From positions 24,614,501 to 24,678,500 of the forward strand of contig CM076141.1 of the NCBI GenBank assembly GCA_038025085.1: 64,000 nucleotides of DNA, in the 5' to 3' direction. Below the pieces are notes generated by a model. The model had not been told where the DNA came from and searched no databases. It saw only the letters and a program-made list of their open reading frames with translations. Numbering within the stretch: the first letter of the stretch is position 1; every line of letters starts with the position of its first letter. Of this stretch, positions 13,690 through 26,202 are shown one piece after another. The position numbers and the translations under genes are program-made. The stretch is from Tetragonia tetragonoides. Taxonomy: Eukaryota > Streptophyta > Magnoliopsida > Caryophyllales > Aizoaceae.

Positions 13690-13702
13690 CTTCTGTTGCA
13701 TT
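13690..13702. other. Left inversion junction (head-to-head satellite)
   Basis: The + strand satellite reads normally through GAGTTCTTCTGT, ending at 13,696. It is then followed directly by TGCATTCAAAAGCTTGAG, the reverse complement of CTCAAGCTTTTGAATGCA. No filler or mobile-element sequence lies between. From here to the next junction every monomer is read on the opposite strand. Overlap at the joint is at most a base or two. Confidence 0.93.
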
Positions 13703-16700
13703 CAAAAGCTTGAGTTGAAGCTTGTTTGTAACTGTAAACATCCTAGGTGTAGTTTCACACTCAAATGAATGCAAACAAAGTATTTGGATGCTTTCTCTTA
13801 ATATACAACACAAAAGAACTCAAATCTCTTTCGGCCTACTCGTATGAGCTTTTAAAACTCGTAAATGCATTCAAAAGCTTGAGTTGAAGCTTGTTTGTAA
13901 TTTAACACATTCTTGGTCAAGTTTCATACTCAAAAGAATGCAAAAAAAACATTTGGGTGCTTTCTCTTAATATACAACAGAAAAGAAATCAAATCTCTTT
14001 CACCCTACTCGTATGAGCTTTTAAAACGCGTAAATGCATTCAAAAACTTGAGTTGAAGCTTGTTTGTACTTGTAAACAACCCTTGTGTTATTTCACACTC
14101 AAATGAGTGAAAACAAAGTATTTGATGCTTTCTCTTAATATACAACACAAAAGAACTCAAATCTCTTTCACCCTCCTCGTATGAGCTTTTAAAACGCGTA
14201 AATGCATTCAAAACCTTGAGTTGAAGCTTGTTTGTAACTGTAAACATCCTAGGTGTAGTTTCACACTCAAATGAATGAAAACAAAGTGTTTGGATGCTTT
14301 CTCTTAATATACAACCCAAAAGAACTCAAATCTCTTTCACCCTACTCGTATGAGCTTTTAAAATGCGTAAATGCATTCAAAAGCTTGAGTTGCAGCTTGT
14401 TTGTAATTTAACACATTCTTGGTGAAGTTTCATACTGAAAAGAATGCAAAAAAAACATTTGGGTGCTTTCTCTTAATATACAACAGAAAAGAAATCAAAT
14501 CTCTTTCACCCTACTCGTATGAGCTTTTAAAACGCGTAAATGCATTCAAAAGCTTGAGTTGAAGCTTGTTTGTAACTGTAAACATCCTAGGTGTAGTTTC
14601 ACACTCAAGGGAATGCAAAAAAAGTATTTTGATGCTTTCTCTTAATATACAACACAAAAGAACTCAAATCTCTTTCACCCTACTCGTATGAGCTTTTAAA
14701 ACGCGTAAATGCATTCAAAAGCTTGAGTTGAAGCTTGTTTGTAATTTAACACATTCTTGGTGTAGTTTCATACTCAAAAGAATGCAAAAAAAAGATTTGG
14801 GTGCTTTCTCTTAATATACAACAGAAAAGAAATCAAATCTCTTTCACCCTACTCGTATGAGCTTTTAAAACTCGTAAATGCATTCAAAAACTTGAGTTGA
14901 AGCTTGTTTGTACTTGTAAACAACCCTTGTGTTATTTCACACTCAAATGAATGAAAACAAAGTATTTGATGCTTTCTCTTAATATACAACACAAAAGAAC
15001 TCAAATCTCTTTCACCCTCCTCGTATGAGCTTTTAAAACGCGTAAATGCATTCAAAACCTTGAGTTGAAGCTTGTTTGTACTGGTAAACATCCTAGGTGT
15101 AGTTTCACACTTAAATGAATGGAAACAAAGTATTTGGATGCTTTCTCTTAATATATGACACAAAAGAACTCAAATCTCTTTCACCCTACTCGTATGAGCT
15201 TTTAAGACGCGTAAATACATTCAACAACTTGAGTTGAAGCTTGTTTGTAACTGTAAACATCCTAGGTATAGTTTAACACTCAAAGGAATGCAAAAAAAGT
15301 ATTTTGATGCTTTCTCTTAATATACAACACAAAAGAACTCAAATCTCTTTCACCCAACTCGTATGAGCTTTTAAAACGCGTAAATGCATTCAAAACCTTG
15401 AGTTGAAGCTTGTTTGTAACTGTAAACATCCTAGGTGTAGTTTCACACTCAAATGAATGCAAACAAAGTATTTGGATGCTTTCTCTTAATATACAACATA
15501 AAAGAACTCAAATCTCTTTCACCCTACTCGTATGAGCTTTTAAAACGCGTAAATGCATTCAAAAACTTGAGTTGAAACTTGTTTGTACTTGTAAACAACC
15601 CTGGTGTTATATCACACTCAAATGAATGCAAACAAAGTATTTCGATATTTTCTCTAAATATACAACACAAAAGAACTCAATTTCTATCACCCTAGTCGTA
15701 AGAGCTGTTAAAACGCGTAAATTCATTCAACAGCTTGAGTTGAAGCTTGTTTGTACTTGTAAACATCCTAGGTGTAGTTTCACACTCAAATGAATGTAAA
15801 CAAAGTATTTAGATGCTTTCTCTTAATATACAACACAAAAGAACTCAAATCTCTTTCACCCTCCTCGTATGAGCTTTTAAAACGCGTAAATGCATTCAAA
15901 AGCTTGAGTTGAAGCTTGTTTGTAACTGTAAACATCCTAGGTGTAGTTTCACACTCAAATGAATGCAAACAAAGTATTTGGATGCTTTCTCTTAATATAC
16001 AACACAAAAGAACTCAAATCTCTTTCGGCCTACTCGTATGAGCTTTTAAAACTCGTAAATGCATTCAAAAGCTTGAGTTGCAGCTTGTTTGTAATTTAAC
16101 ACATTCTTGGTGAAGTTTCATACTGAAAAGAATGCGAAAAAAACATTTGGGTGCTTTCTCTTAATATACAACAGAAAAGAAATCAAATCTCTTTCACCCT
16201 AGTCGTATGAGCTTTTAAAACGCGTAAATGCATTCAAAAACATGAGTTGAAGCTTGTTTGTACTTGTAAACAACCCTTGTGTTATTTCACACTCAAATGA
16301 ATGCAAACAAAGTATTTGGATGCTTTCTCTTAATATACAACACAAAAGAACTCAAATCTCTTTCACCCTCCTCGTATGAGCTTTTAACACGCGTAAATGC
16401 ATTCAAAACCTTGAGTTGAAGCTTGTTTGTAACTGTAAACATCCTAGGTGTAGTTTCACACTCAAATGAATGCAAACAAAGTATTTGGATGCTTTCTCTT
16501 AGTATACAACACAAAAGAACTCAAATCTCCTTCACCCTACTCGTATGAGCTTTTAAAACGCGTAAATACATTCAAAAGCTTGAGTTGAAGCTTGTTTGTA
16601 ACTGTAAACATCCTAGGTATAGTTTCACACTCAAATGAATGAAAACAAAGTATTTGGATGCTTTCTCTTAATATACAACCCAAAAGAACTCAAATCTCTT

Positions 16701-16949
16701 TCACCCTACTCGTATGAGATTTTAAAATGCGTAAATGCATTCAAAAGCTTGAGTTGCAGCTTGTTTGTAATTTAACACATTCTTGGTGAAGTTTCATACT
16801 GAAAAGAATGCAAAAAAAACATTTGGGTGCTTTCTCTTAATATACAACAGAAAAGAAATCAAATCTCTTTCACCCTACTCGTATGAGCTTTTAAAACGCG
16901 TAAATGCATTCAAAAGCTTGAGTTGAAGCTTGTTTGTAACTGTAAACAT

Positions 16950-19770
16950 CCTAGGTGTAGTTTCACACTCAAGGGAATGCAAAAAAAGTATTTTGATGCT
17001 TTCTCTTAATATACAACACAAAAGAACTCAAATCTCTTTCACCCTACTCGTATGAGCTTTTAAAACGCGTAAATGCATTCAAAAGCTTGAGTTGAAGCTT
17101 GTTTGTAATTTAACACATTCTTGGTGTAGTTTCATACTCAAAAGAATGCAAAAAAAAGATTTGGGTGCTTTCTCTTAATATACAACAGAAAAGAAATCAA
17201 ATCTCTTTCACCCTACTCGTATGAGCTTTTAAAACTCGTAAATGCATTCAAAAACTTGAGTTGAAGCTTGTTTGTACTTGTAAACAACCCTTGTGTTATT
17301 TCACACTCAAATGAATGAAAACAAAGTATTTGATGCTTTCTCTTAATATACAACACAAAAGAACTCAAATCTCTTTCACCCTCCTCGTATGAGCTTTTAA
17401 AACGCGTAAATGCATTCAAAACCTTGAGTTGAAGCTTGTTTGTAACTGTAAACATCCTAGGTGTAGTTTCACACTCAAATGAGTGAAAACAAAGTATTTG
17501 GATGCTTTCTCTTAATATACAACCCAAAAGAACTCAAATCTCTTTCACCCTACTCGTATGAGCTTTTAAAACGCGTAAATGCATTCAAAAGCTTGAGTTG
17601 CAGCTTGTTTGTAATTTAACACATTCTTGGTGAAGTTTCATACTGAAAAGAATGCAAAAAAAACATTTGGGTGCTTTCTCTTAATATACAACACAAAAGA
17701 AATCAAATCTCTTTCACCCTACTCGTATGAGCTTTTAAAACGCGTAAATGCATTCAAAAACATGAGTTGAAGCTTGTTTGTACTTGTAAACAACCCTGGT
17801 GTTATTTCACACTCAAATGAATGCAAACAAAGTATTTGGATGCTTTCTCTTAATATACAACACAAAAGAACTCAAATCTCTTTCACCCTCCTCGTATGAG
17901 CTTTTAACACGCGTAAATGCATTCAAAACCTTGAGTTGAAGCTTGTTTGTAACTGTAAACATCCTAGGTGTAGTTTCACACTCAAATGAATGCAAACAAA
18001 GTATTTGGATGCTTTCTCTTAGTATACAACACAAAAGAACTCAAATCTCCTTCACCCTACTCGTATGAGCTTTTAAAACGCGTAAATACATTCAAAAGCT
18101 TGAGTTGAAGCTTGTTTGTACTGGTAAACATCCTAGGTGTAGTTTCACACTTAAATGAATGGAAACAAAGTATTTGGATGCTTTCTCTTAATATATGACA
18201 CAAAAGAACTCAAATCTCTTTCACCCTACTCGTATGAGCTTTTAAGACGCGTTAATACATTCAACAACTTGAGTTGAAGCTTGTTTGTAACTGTAAACAT
18301 CCTAGGTATAGTTTTAACACTCAAAGGAATGCAAAAAAAGTATTTTGATGCTTTCTCTTAATATACAACACAAAAGAACTCAAATCTCTTTCACCCTACT
18401 CGTATGAGCTTTTAAAACGCGTAAATGCATTCAAAAGCTTGAGTTGAAGCTTGTTTGTAATTTAACACATTCTTGGTGTAGTTTCATACTCAAAAGAATA
18501 CAAAAAAAAGATTTGGGTGCTTTCTCTTAATATACAACAGAAAAGAAATCAAATCTCTTTCACCCTACTCGTATGAGCTTTTAAAACGCGTAAATGCATT
18601 CAAAAACTTGAGTTGAAGCATGTTTGTACTTGTAAACAACCCTTGTGTTATTTCACACTCAAATGAATGCAAACAAAGTATTTGATGCTTTCTCTTAATA
18701 TACAACACAAAAGAACTCAAATCTCTTTCACCCTCCTCGTATGAGCTTTTAAAACGCGTAAATGCATTCAAAACCTTGAGTTGAAGCTTGTTTGTAACTG
18801 TAAACATCCTAGGTGTAGTTTCACACTCAAATGAATGAAAACAAAGTATTTGGATGCTTTCTCTTAATATACAACCCAAAAGAACTCAAATCTCTTTCAC
18901 CCTACTCGTATGAGCTTTTAAAACGCGTAAATGCATTCAAAAGCTTGAGTTGCAGCTTGTTTGTAATTTAACACATTCTTGGTGAAGTTTCATACTGAAA
19001 AGAATGCAAAAAAAACATTTGGGTGCTTTCTCTTAATATACAACAGAAAAGAAATCAAATCTCTTTCACCCTAGTCGTATGAGCTTTTAAAACGCATAAA
19101 TGCATTCAAAAACATGAGTTGAAGCTTGTTTGTACTTGTAAACAACCCTGGTGTTATTTCACACTCAAATGAATGCAAACAAAGTATTTGGATGCTTTCT
19201 CTTAATATACAACACACAAGAACTCAAATCTCTTTCACCCTCCTCGTATGAGCTTTTAACACGCGAAAATGCATTCAAAACCTTGAGTTGAAGCTTGTTT
19301 GTAACTGTAAACATCCTAGGTGTAGTTTCACACTCAAATGAATGCAAACAAAGTATTAGGATGCTTTCTCTTAGTATACAACACAAAAGAACTCAAATCT
19401 CCTTCACCCTACTCGTATGAGCTTTTAAACCGCGTAAATACATTCAAAAGCTTGAGTTGAAGCTTGTTTGTACTGGTAAACATCCTAGGTGTAGTTTCAC
19501 ACTTAAATGAATGGAAACAAAGTATTTGGACGCTTTCTCTTAATATATGACACAAAAGAACTCAAATCTCTTTCACCCTACTCGTATGAGCTTTTAAGAC
19601 GCGTAAATGCATTCAACAACTTGAGTTGAAGCTTGTTTGTAACTGTAAACATCCTAGGTATAGTTTAACACTCAATGGAATGCAAAAAAAGTATTTTGAT
19701 GCTTTCTCTTAATATACAACACAAAAGAACTCAAATCTCTTTCACCCTACTTGTATGAGCTTTTAAAACG
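16950..19770 (-). repeat. 8-monomer (~1352 bp) higher-order repeat in block B
   Basis: The segments at about 16,950-18,420 and 18,300-19,770 match at an offset of 1352 bp (8 x 169). Anchors: AAATACATTC at 18,084 and 19,436; the ACTGGTAAACATCC / ACACTTAAATGAATGG monomer; TATATGACAC; and GCTTTTAAGACGCG. The same unit returns at about 22.88 and 24.23 kb (offset about 1351), and the 19.0-20.1 kb stretch recurs at about 23.8-24.9 kb (offset 4793). So block B has its own higher-order organisation, different from blocks A, C and D. Confidence 0.78.
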
Positions 19771-20179
19771 CGTAAATGCATTGAAAAACTTGAGTTGAAG
19801 CTTGTTTGTACTTCTAAACAACCCTGGTGTTATTTCACACAGAAATGAATGCAAACAACGTATTTCGATATTTTCTCTAAATATACAACACAAAAGAACT
19901 CAATTTCTATCACCCTAGTCGTAAGAGCTGTTAAAACGCGTAAATTCATTCAAGAGCTTGAGTTGAAGCTTGTTTGTACGTGTAAACATTCTAGGTGTAG
20001 TTTCACACTCAAATGAATGTAAACAAAGTATTTAGATGCTTTCTCTTAATATACAACACAAAAGAACTCAAATCTCTTTCACCCTCCTCGTATGAGCTTT
20101 TAAAACGCGTAAATGCATTCAAAAGCTTGAGTTGAAGCTTGTTTGTAACTGTAAACATCCTAGGTGTAGTTTCACACTC

Positions 20180-20905
20180 AAATGAATGAAAACAAAGTAT
20201 TTGGATGCTTTCTCTTAATATACAACCCAAAAGAACTCAAATCTCTTTCACCCTACTCGTATGAGATTTTAAAACGCGTAAATGCATTCAAAAGCTTGAG
20301 TTGCAGCTTGTTTGTAATTTAACACATTCTTGGTGAAGTTTCATACTCAAAAGAATGCAAAAAAAAGATTTGGGTGCTTTCTCTTAATATACAACGGAAA
20401 AGAAATCAAATCTCTTTCACCCCACGTATGAGCTTTTAAAACGCGTAAATGCATTCAAAAGCTTGAGTTGCAGCTTGTTTGTAATTTAACACATTCTTGG
20501 TGAAGTTTCATACTCAAAAGAATGCATAAAAAAGATTTGGGTGCTTTCTCTTACTATACAACAGAAAAGAAATCAAATCTCTTTCACCCCACTCGTATGA
20601 GCTTTTAAAACGCGTAAATGCATTCAAAAACATGAGTTGAAGCTTGTTTGTACTTGTAAACAACCCTGGTGTTATTTCACATTCAAATGAATGCAAACAA
20701 AGTATTTGGATGCTTTCTCTTAATATACAACACAAAAGAACTCAAATCTCTTTCACCCTCCTCGTATGAGCTTTTAACACGCGTAAATGCATTCAAAACC
20801 TTGAGTTGAAGCTTGTTTGTAACTGTAAACATCCTAGGTGTAGTTTCACACTCAAATGAATGCAAACAAAGTATTTGGATGCTTTCTCTTAATATACAAC
20901 ACAAA
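20180..20905 (-). repeat. Segment duplicated at 25.48-26.19 kb (offset 5300)
   Basis: A distinctive monomer run with CAACGGAAAAG, then a 3-bp shortened CACCCCACGTATGAG at about 20,418, recurs at about 25,718, and the following monomers stay in register (20,683 and 25,983). The second copy runs up to the right inversion junction, so the inversion cut through it. One later difference is CACCCTCGTATG near 26,055 against CACCCTCCTCGTATG in the first copy. Confidence 0.75.
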
Positions 20906-22227
20906 AGAACTCAAATCTCTTTCACCCTACTCGTATGAGCTTTTAAAACGCGTAAATGCATTCAAAAGCTTGAGTTGAAGCTTGTTTGTAACTGTAAACA
21001 TCCTAGGTATAGTTTCACACGCAAATGAATGCAAAAAAGTATTTGGATGCTTTCTCTTACTATATAACACAAAAGATCTCAAATCTCTTTCACCCTACTC
21101 GTATGAGCTTTTAAAACGCGTAAATGAATTCAAAAGCATGAGTTGAAGCTTGTTTGTAACTGTAAACATCCTAGGCGTAGTTTCACACTCAAATGAATGC
21201 AAACAAAGTATTTGGATACTTTCTCTTAATATACAACACAATAGAACTCAATTTCTATTACCCTAGTCGTAAGAGCTGTTAAAACGCGTAAATACATTCA
21301 ACAGCTTGAGTTGAAGCTTGTTTGTACTTGTAAACATCCTAGGTGTAGTTTCACACTTAAATGAATGCAAGCAATGTATTTGGATGCTTTCTCTTAATAT
21401 ACAACACAAAAGAACTCAAATCTCTTTCACCCAACTCGTATGAGCTTTTAAAACGCGTAAATGCGTTCAAAAGCTTGAGTTGAAGCTTGTTTGTACTTGT
21501 AACCAACCCTGGTGTTATTTCACACTCAAATGAATGCAAACAAAGTATTTGGATATTTTCTCCTAATATACAACATAAAAGAACTAAATTTCTATCACCC
21601 TAGTCGTAAGAGCTGGTAAAGCACGTAAATTCATTCAACAGCTTGAGTTGAAGCTTGTTTGTACTTGTAAACATCCTAGGTGTAGTTTCACACTCAAATG
21701 AATGCAAAAAAAGTATTTGGATGCTTTCGCTTAGTATACAACGCAAAAGAACTCAAATCTCCTTCACCCTACTCGTATGAGCTTTTAAAACGCGTAAATA
21801 CAATCAAAAGCTTGAGTTGAAGCTTGTTTGTAACTGTACACATCCTAGGTATAGTTTCACACTCAAATAAATGCAAACAAAGTATTTGGATGCTTTCTCT
21901 TAATATACAACACAAAAGAACTCAAATCTCTTTCACCCTACTCGTATGAGATTTTAAAACGCGTAAATGCATTCAAAAGCTTGAGTTGAAGCTTGTTTGT
22001 AATTTAACACATTCTTAGTGAAGTTTCATACTCAAAAGAATGCAAAAAAAACATTTGGGTGCTTTCTCTCAATATACAACAGAAAAGAAATCAAATCTCT
22101 TTTACCCTACTCGTATGAGCTTTTAAAACGCGTAAATGCATTCAAAAACATGAGTCGAAGCTTGTTTGTACTTGTAAACAACCCTGGTGTTATTTCACAC
22201 TCAAATGAATGCAAACAAAGTATTTGG

Positions 22228-22300
22228 ATGCTTTCTCTTAATGTAAACATCCTAGGTATAGTTTAACACTCAAAGGAATGCAAAAAAAGTATTTTGATGC
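22228..22300 (-). repeat. Truncated satellite monomer
   Basis: CTTTCTCTTAAT is joined directly to GTAAACATCCTAGG at about 22,242. Successive GATGCTTTCTC landmarks are only 68 bp apart (22,228 and 22,296) instead of about 169, so roughly 100 bp of one monomer is missing. The flanking monomers continue in register with the shortened unit. This is an internal deletion in the tandem array, with no inserted sequence. Confidence 0.88.
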
Positions 22301-25300
22301 TTTCTCTTAATATACAACACAAAAGAACTCAAATCTCTTTCACCCTACTCGTATGAGCTTTTATAACGCGTAAATGCATTCAAAAGCTTGAGTTGAAGCT
22401 TGTTTGTAATTTAACACATTCATGGTGTAGTTTCATACTCAAAAGAATACAAAAAAAAGATTTGGGTGCTTTCTCTTAATATACAACAGAAAAGAAATCA
22501 AATCTCTTTCACCCTACTCGTATGAGCTTTTAAAACGCGTAAATGCATTCAAAAACTTGAGTTGAAGCTTGTTTGTACTTGTAAACAACCCTTGTGTTAT
22601 TTCACACTCAAATGAATGCAAACAAAGTATTTGATGCTTTCTCTTAATATACAACACAAAAGAACTCAAATCTCTTTCACCCTCCTCGTATGTGCTTTTA
22701 ACACGCGTAAATGCATTCAAAACCTTGAGTTGAAGCTTGTTTGTAACTGTAAACATCCTAGGTGTAGTTTCACACTCAAATGAATGCAAACAAAGTATTT
22801 GGATGCTTTCTCTTAGTATACAACACAAAAGAACTCAAATCTCCTTCACCCTACTCGTATGAGCTTTTAAAACGCGTAAATACATTCAAAAGCTTGAGTT
22901 GAAGCTTGTTTGTACTGGTAAACATCCTAGGTGTAGTTTCACACTTAAATGAATGGAAACAAAGTATTTGGATGCTTTCTCTTAATATATGACACAAAAG
23001 AACTCAAATCTCTTTCACCCTACTCGTATGAGCTTTTAAGACGCGTAAATGCATTCAACAACTTGAGTTGAAGCTTGTTTGTAACTGTAAACATCCTAGG
23101 TATAGCTTAACACTCAAAGGAATGCAAAAAAAGTATTTTGATGCTTTCTCTTAATATACAACACAAAAGAACTCAAATCTCTTTCACCCTACTTGTATGA
23201 GCTTTTAAAACGCGTAAATGCATTCAAAAACTTGAGTTGAAGCTTGTTTGTACTTCTAAACAACCCTGGTGTTATTTCACACTGAAATGAATGCAAACAA
23301 AGTATTTCGATATTTTCTCTAAATATACAACACAAAAGAACTCAATTTCTATCCCCCTAGTCGTAAGAGCTGTTAAAACGCGTAAATTCATTCAACAGCT
23401 TGAGTTGAAGCTTGTTTGTACGTGTAAACATTCTAGGTGTAGTTTCACACTCAAATGAATGTAAACAAAGTATTTAGATGCTTTCTCTTTATATACAACA
23501 CAAAAGAACTCAAATCTCTTTCACCCTCCTCGTATGTGCTTTTAACACGCGTAAATGCATTCAAAACCTTGAGTTGAAGCTTGTTTGTAACTGTAAACAT
23601 CCTAGGTGTAGTTTCACACTCAAATGAATGAAAACAAAGTATTTGGATGCTTTCTCTTAATATACAACCCAAAAGAACTCAAATCTCTTTCACCCTACTC
23701 GTATGAGCTTTTAAAACGCGTAAATGCATTCAAAAGCTTGAGTTGCAGCTTGTTTGTAATTTAACACATTCTTGGTGAAGTTTCATACTGAAAAGAATGC
23801 AAAAAAAACATTTGGGTGCTTTCTCTTAATATACAACAGAAAAGAAATCAAATCTCTTTCACCCTAGTCGTATGAGCTTTTAAAACGCGTAAATGCATTC
23901 AAAAACATGAGTTGAAGCTTGTTTGTACTTGTAAACAACCCTGGTGTTATTTCACACTCAAATGAATGCAAACAAAGTATTTGGATGCTTTCTCTTAATA
24001 TACAACACAAAAGAACTCAAATCTCTTTCACCCTCCTCGTATGAGCTTTTAACACGCGTAAATGCATTCAAAACCTTGAGTTGAAGCTTGTTTGTAACTG
24101 TAAACATCCTAGGTGTAGTTTCACACTCAAATGAATGCAAACAAAGTATTTGGATGCTTTCTCTTAGTATACAACACAAAAGAACTCAAATCTCCTTCAC
24201 CCTACTCGTATGAGCTTTTAAAACGCGTAAATACATTCAAAAGCTTGAGTTGAAGCTTGTTTGTACTGGTAAACATCCTAGGTGTAGTTTCACACTTAAA
24301 TGAATGGAAACAAAGTATTTGGATGCTTTCTCTTAATATATGACACAAAAGAACTCAAATCTCTTTCACCCTACTCGTATGAGCTTTTAAGACGCGTAAA
24401 TGCATTCAACAACTTGAGTTGAAGCTTGTTTGTAACTGTAAACATCCTAGGTATAGTTTAACACTCAAAGGAATGCAAAAAAAGTATTTTGATGCTTTCT
24501 CTTAATATACAACACAAAAGAACTCAAATCTCTTTCACCCTACTTGTATGAGCTTTTAAAACGCGTAAATGCATTCAAAAACTTGAGTTGAAGCTTGTTT
24601 GTACTTCTAAACAACCCTGGTGTTATTTCACACTGAAATGAATGCAAACAAAGTATTTCGATATTTTCTCTAAATATACAACACAAAAGAACTCAATTTC
24701 TATCACCCTAGTCGTAAGAGCTGTTAAAACGCGTAAATTCATTCAACAGCTTGAGTTGAAGCTTGTTTGTACGTGTAAACATTCTAGGTGTAGTTTCACA
24801 CTCAAATGAATGAAAACAAAGTATTTAGATGCTTTCTCTTAATATACAACACAAAAGAACTCAAATCTCTTTCACCCTCCTCGTATGAGCTTTTAAAACG
24901 CGTAAATGCATTCAAAAGCTTGAGTTGAAGCTTGTTTGTAACTGTAAACATCCTAGGTGTAGTTTCACACTCAAATGAATGCAAACAAAGTATTTGGATG
25001 CTTTCTCTTAATATACAACACAAAAGAACTCAAATCTCTTTCAGCCTACTCGTATGAGCTTTTAAAACTCGTAAATGCGTTCAAAAGCTTGAGTTGAAGC
25101 TTGTTTGTAATTTAACACATTCTTGGTCAAGTTTCATACTCAAAAGAATGCAAAAAAAATATTTGGGTGCTTTCTCTTAATATACAACAGAAAAGAAATC
25201 AAATCTCTTTCACCCTACTCGTATGAGCTTTTAAAACGCGTAAATGCATTCAAAAACTTGAGTTGAAGCTTGTTTGTACTTGTAAACAATCCTGGTGTTA

Positions 25301-26189
25301 TTTCACACTCAAATGAATGCAAACAAAGTATTTGGATGCTTTCTCTTAATATACAACACAAAAGAACACAAATCTCTTTCACCCTCCTCCTATGAGCTTT
25401 TAAAACGCGTAAATGCATTCAAAACCTTGAGTTGAAGCTTGTTTGTAACTGTAAACATCCTAGGTGTAGTTTCACACTCAAATGAATGAAAACAAAGTAT
25501 TTGGATGCTTTCTCTTAATATACAACCCAAAAGAACTCAAATCTCTTTCACCCTACTCGTATGAGATTTTAAAACGCGTAAATGCATTCAAAAGCTTGAG
25601 TTGCAGCTTGTTTGTAATTTAACACATTCTTGGTGAAGTTTCATACTCAAAAGAATGCAAAAAAAAGATTTGGGTGCTTTCTCTTAATATACAACGGAAA
25701 AGAAATCAAATCTCTTTCACCCCACGTATGAGCTTTTAAAACGCGTAAATGCATTCAAAAGCTTGAGTTGCAGCTTGTTTGTAATTTAACACATTCTTGG
25801 TGAAGTTTCATACTCAAAAGAATGCAAAAAAAAGATTTGGGTGCTTTCTCTTACTATACAACAGAAAAGAAATCAAATCTCTTTCACCCTACTCGTATGA
25901 GCTTTTAAAACGCGTAAATGCATTCAAAAACATGAGTTGAAGCTTGTTTGTACTTGTAAACAACCCTGGTGTTATTTCACATTCAAATGAATGCAAACAA
26001 AGTATGTGGATGCTTTCTCTTAATATACAACACAAAAGAACTCAAATCTCTTTCACCCTCGTATGAGCTTTTAACACGCGTAAATGCATTCAAAACCTTG
26101 AGTTGAAGCTTGTTTGTAACTGTAAACATCCTAGTTGTAGTTTCACACTCAAATGAATGCAAACAAAGTATTTGGATGCTTTCTCTTAA

Positions 26190-26202
26190 TATACAAAAGC
26201 TC
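26190..26202. other. Right inversion junction (tail-to-tail satellite)
   Basis: Block B (- orientation) reads CTTTCTCTTAATATACAA up to about 26,196 and switches directly to + strand satellite AAAAGCTCATACGAG. Two A residues (26,195-26,196) could belong to either side, so there is 2 bp of microhomology and no filler. The + strand then continues as type 3 satellite (TTCTTCTGTG, CATCCCAATAC), the sequence that normally follows the point where block A stopped. Confidence 0.93.

Larger units (their letters stand above)
1..13696 (+). repeat. 169-bp satellite array, block A (+ orientation)
   Basis: Head-to-tail monomers of about 169 bp, roughly 81 by length. Each carries the landmarks, in order, GTTTACAGTTACAAAC, AAGCTTCAACTCAAGCTT, GAATGCATTTACGCG, TTTTAAAAGCTCATACGAG, GAGTTCTTTTGTG, AAGCATCCAAATAC, CATTTGAGTGTGAAAC and CACCTAGGAT. 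Three recurrent variants are visible. Type 1 has ACAGTTACAAAC and AAAAGCTCATACGAG. Type 2 has ACAAGTACAAAC, GTTGAATGAATTTACGCG, ACAGCTCTTACGACTAGGG and GATAGAAATTGA. Type 3 has TTCTTCTGTG, CATCCCAATAC, TTTACATTC and GTGTAAAAC. Small indels are common, for example a lost GAG in CATACAGTAGGG. This is tandem satellite DNA by direct reading. A centromeric role is only suggested by the monomer length, close to one nucleosome, and by the higher-order organisation. The left end lies outside the window. Confidence 0.97.
13697..26196 (-). repeat. 169-bp satellite array, block B (inverted orientation)
   Basis: The same satellite, reverse-complemented for 12.5 kb (roughly 74 monomers): the + strand here shows CTTTTAAAACGCGTAAATGCA, AGCTTGAGTTGAAGCTTG and CATCCTAGGTG. 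Besides type 1 and type 2 monomers, the block contains variants I did not notice in the flanking blocks. One has TTTGTAATTTAACACATTC, TTTCATACT, AAAAGAATGCAAAAAA and CAGAAAAGAAATC. The other has ACTTGTAAACAACCC with TGTTATTTCAC. Both keep the ~169 bp length (for example 14,396 to 14,565). Multi-monomer units recur at offsets of about 1352, 3949, 4793 and 5300 bp. Confidence 0.95.

Noticed and set aside
1417..13813. Repeated 60-104 codon open frames in the satellite (block A and the start of block B)
   Set aside because: The same peptide recurs in the same place of each monomer, and its extent depends on one base (GAGTAG against GAGCAG). 169 bp is not a multiple of three, so the frame breaks within one to two monomers. 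There is no codon bias, start context or protein motif. These are chance frames in satellite DNA.
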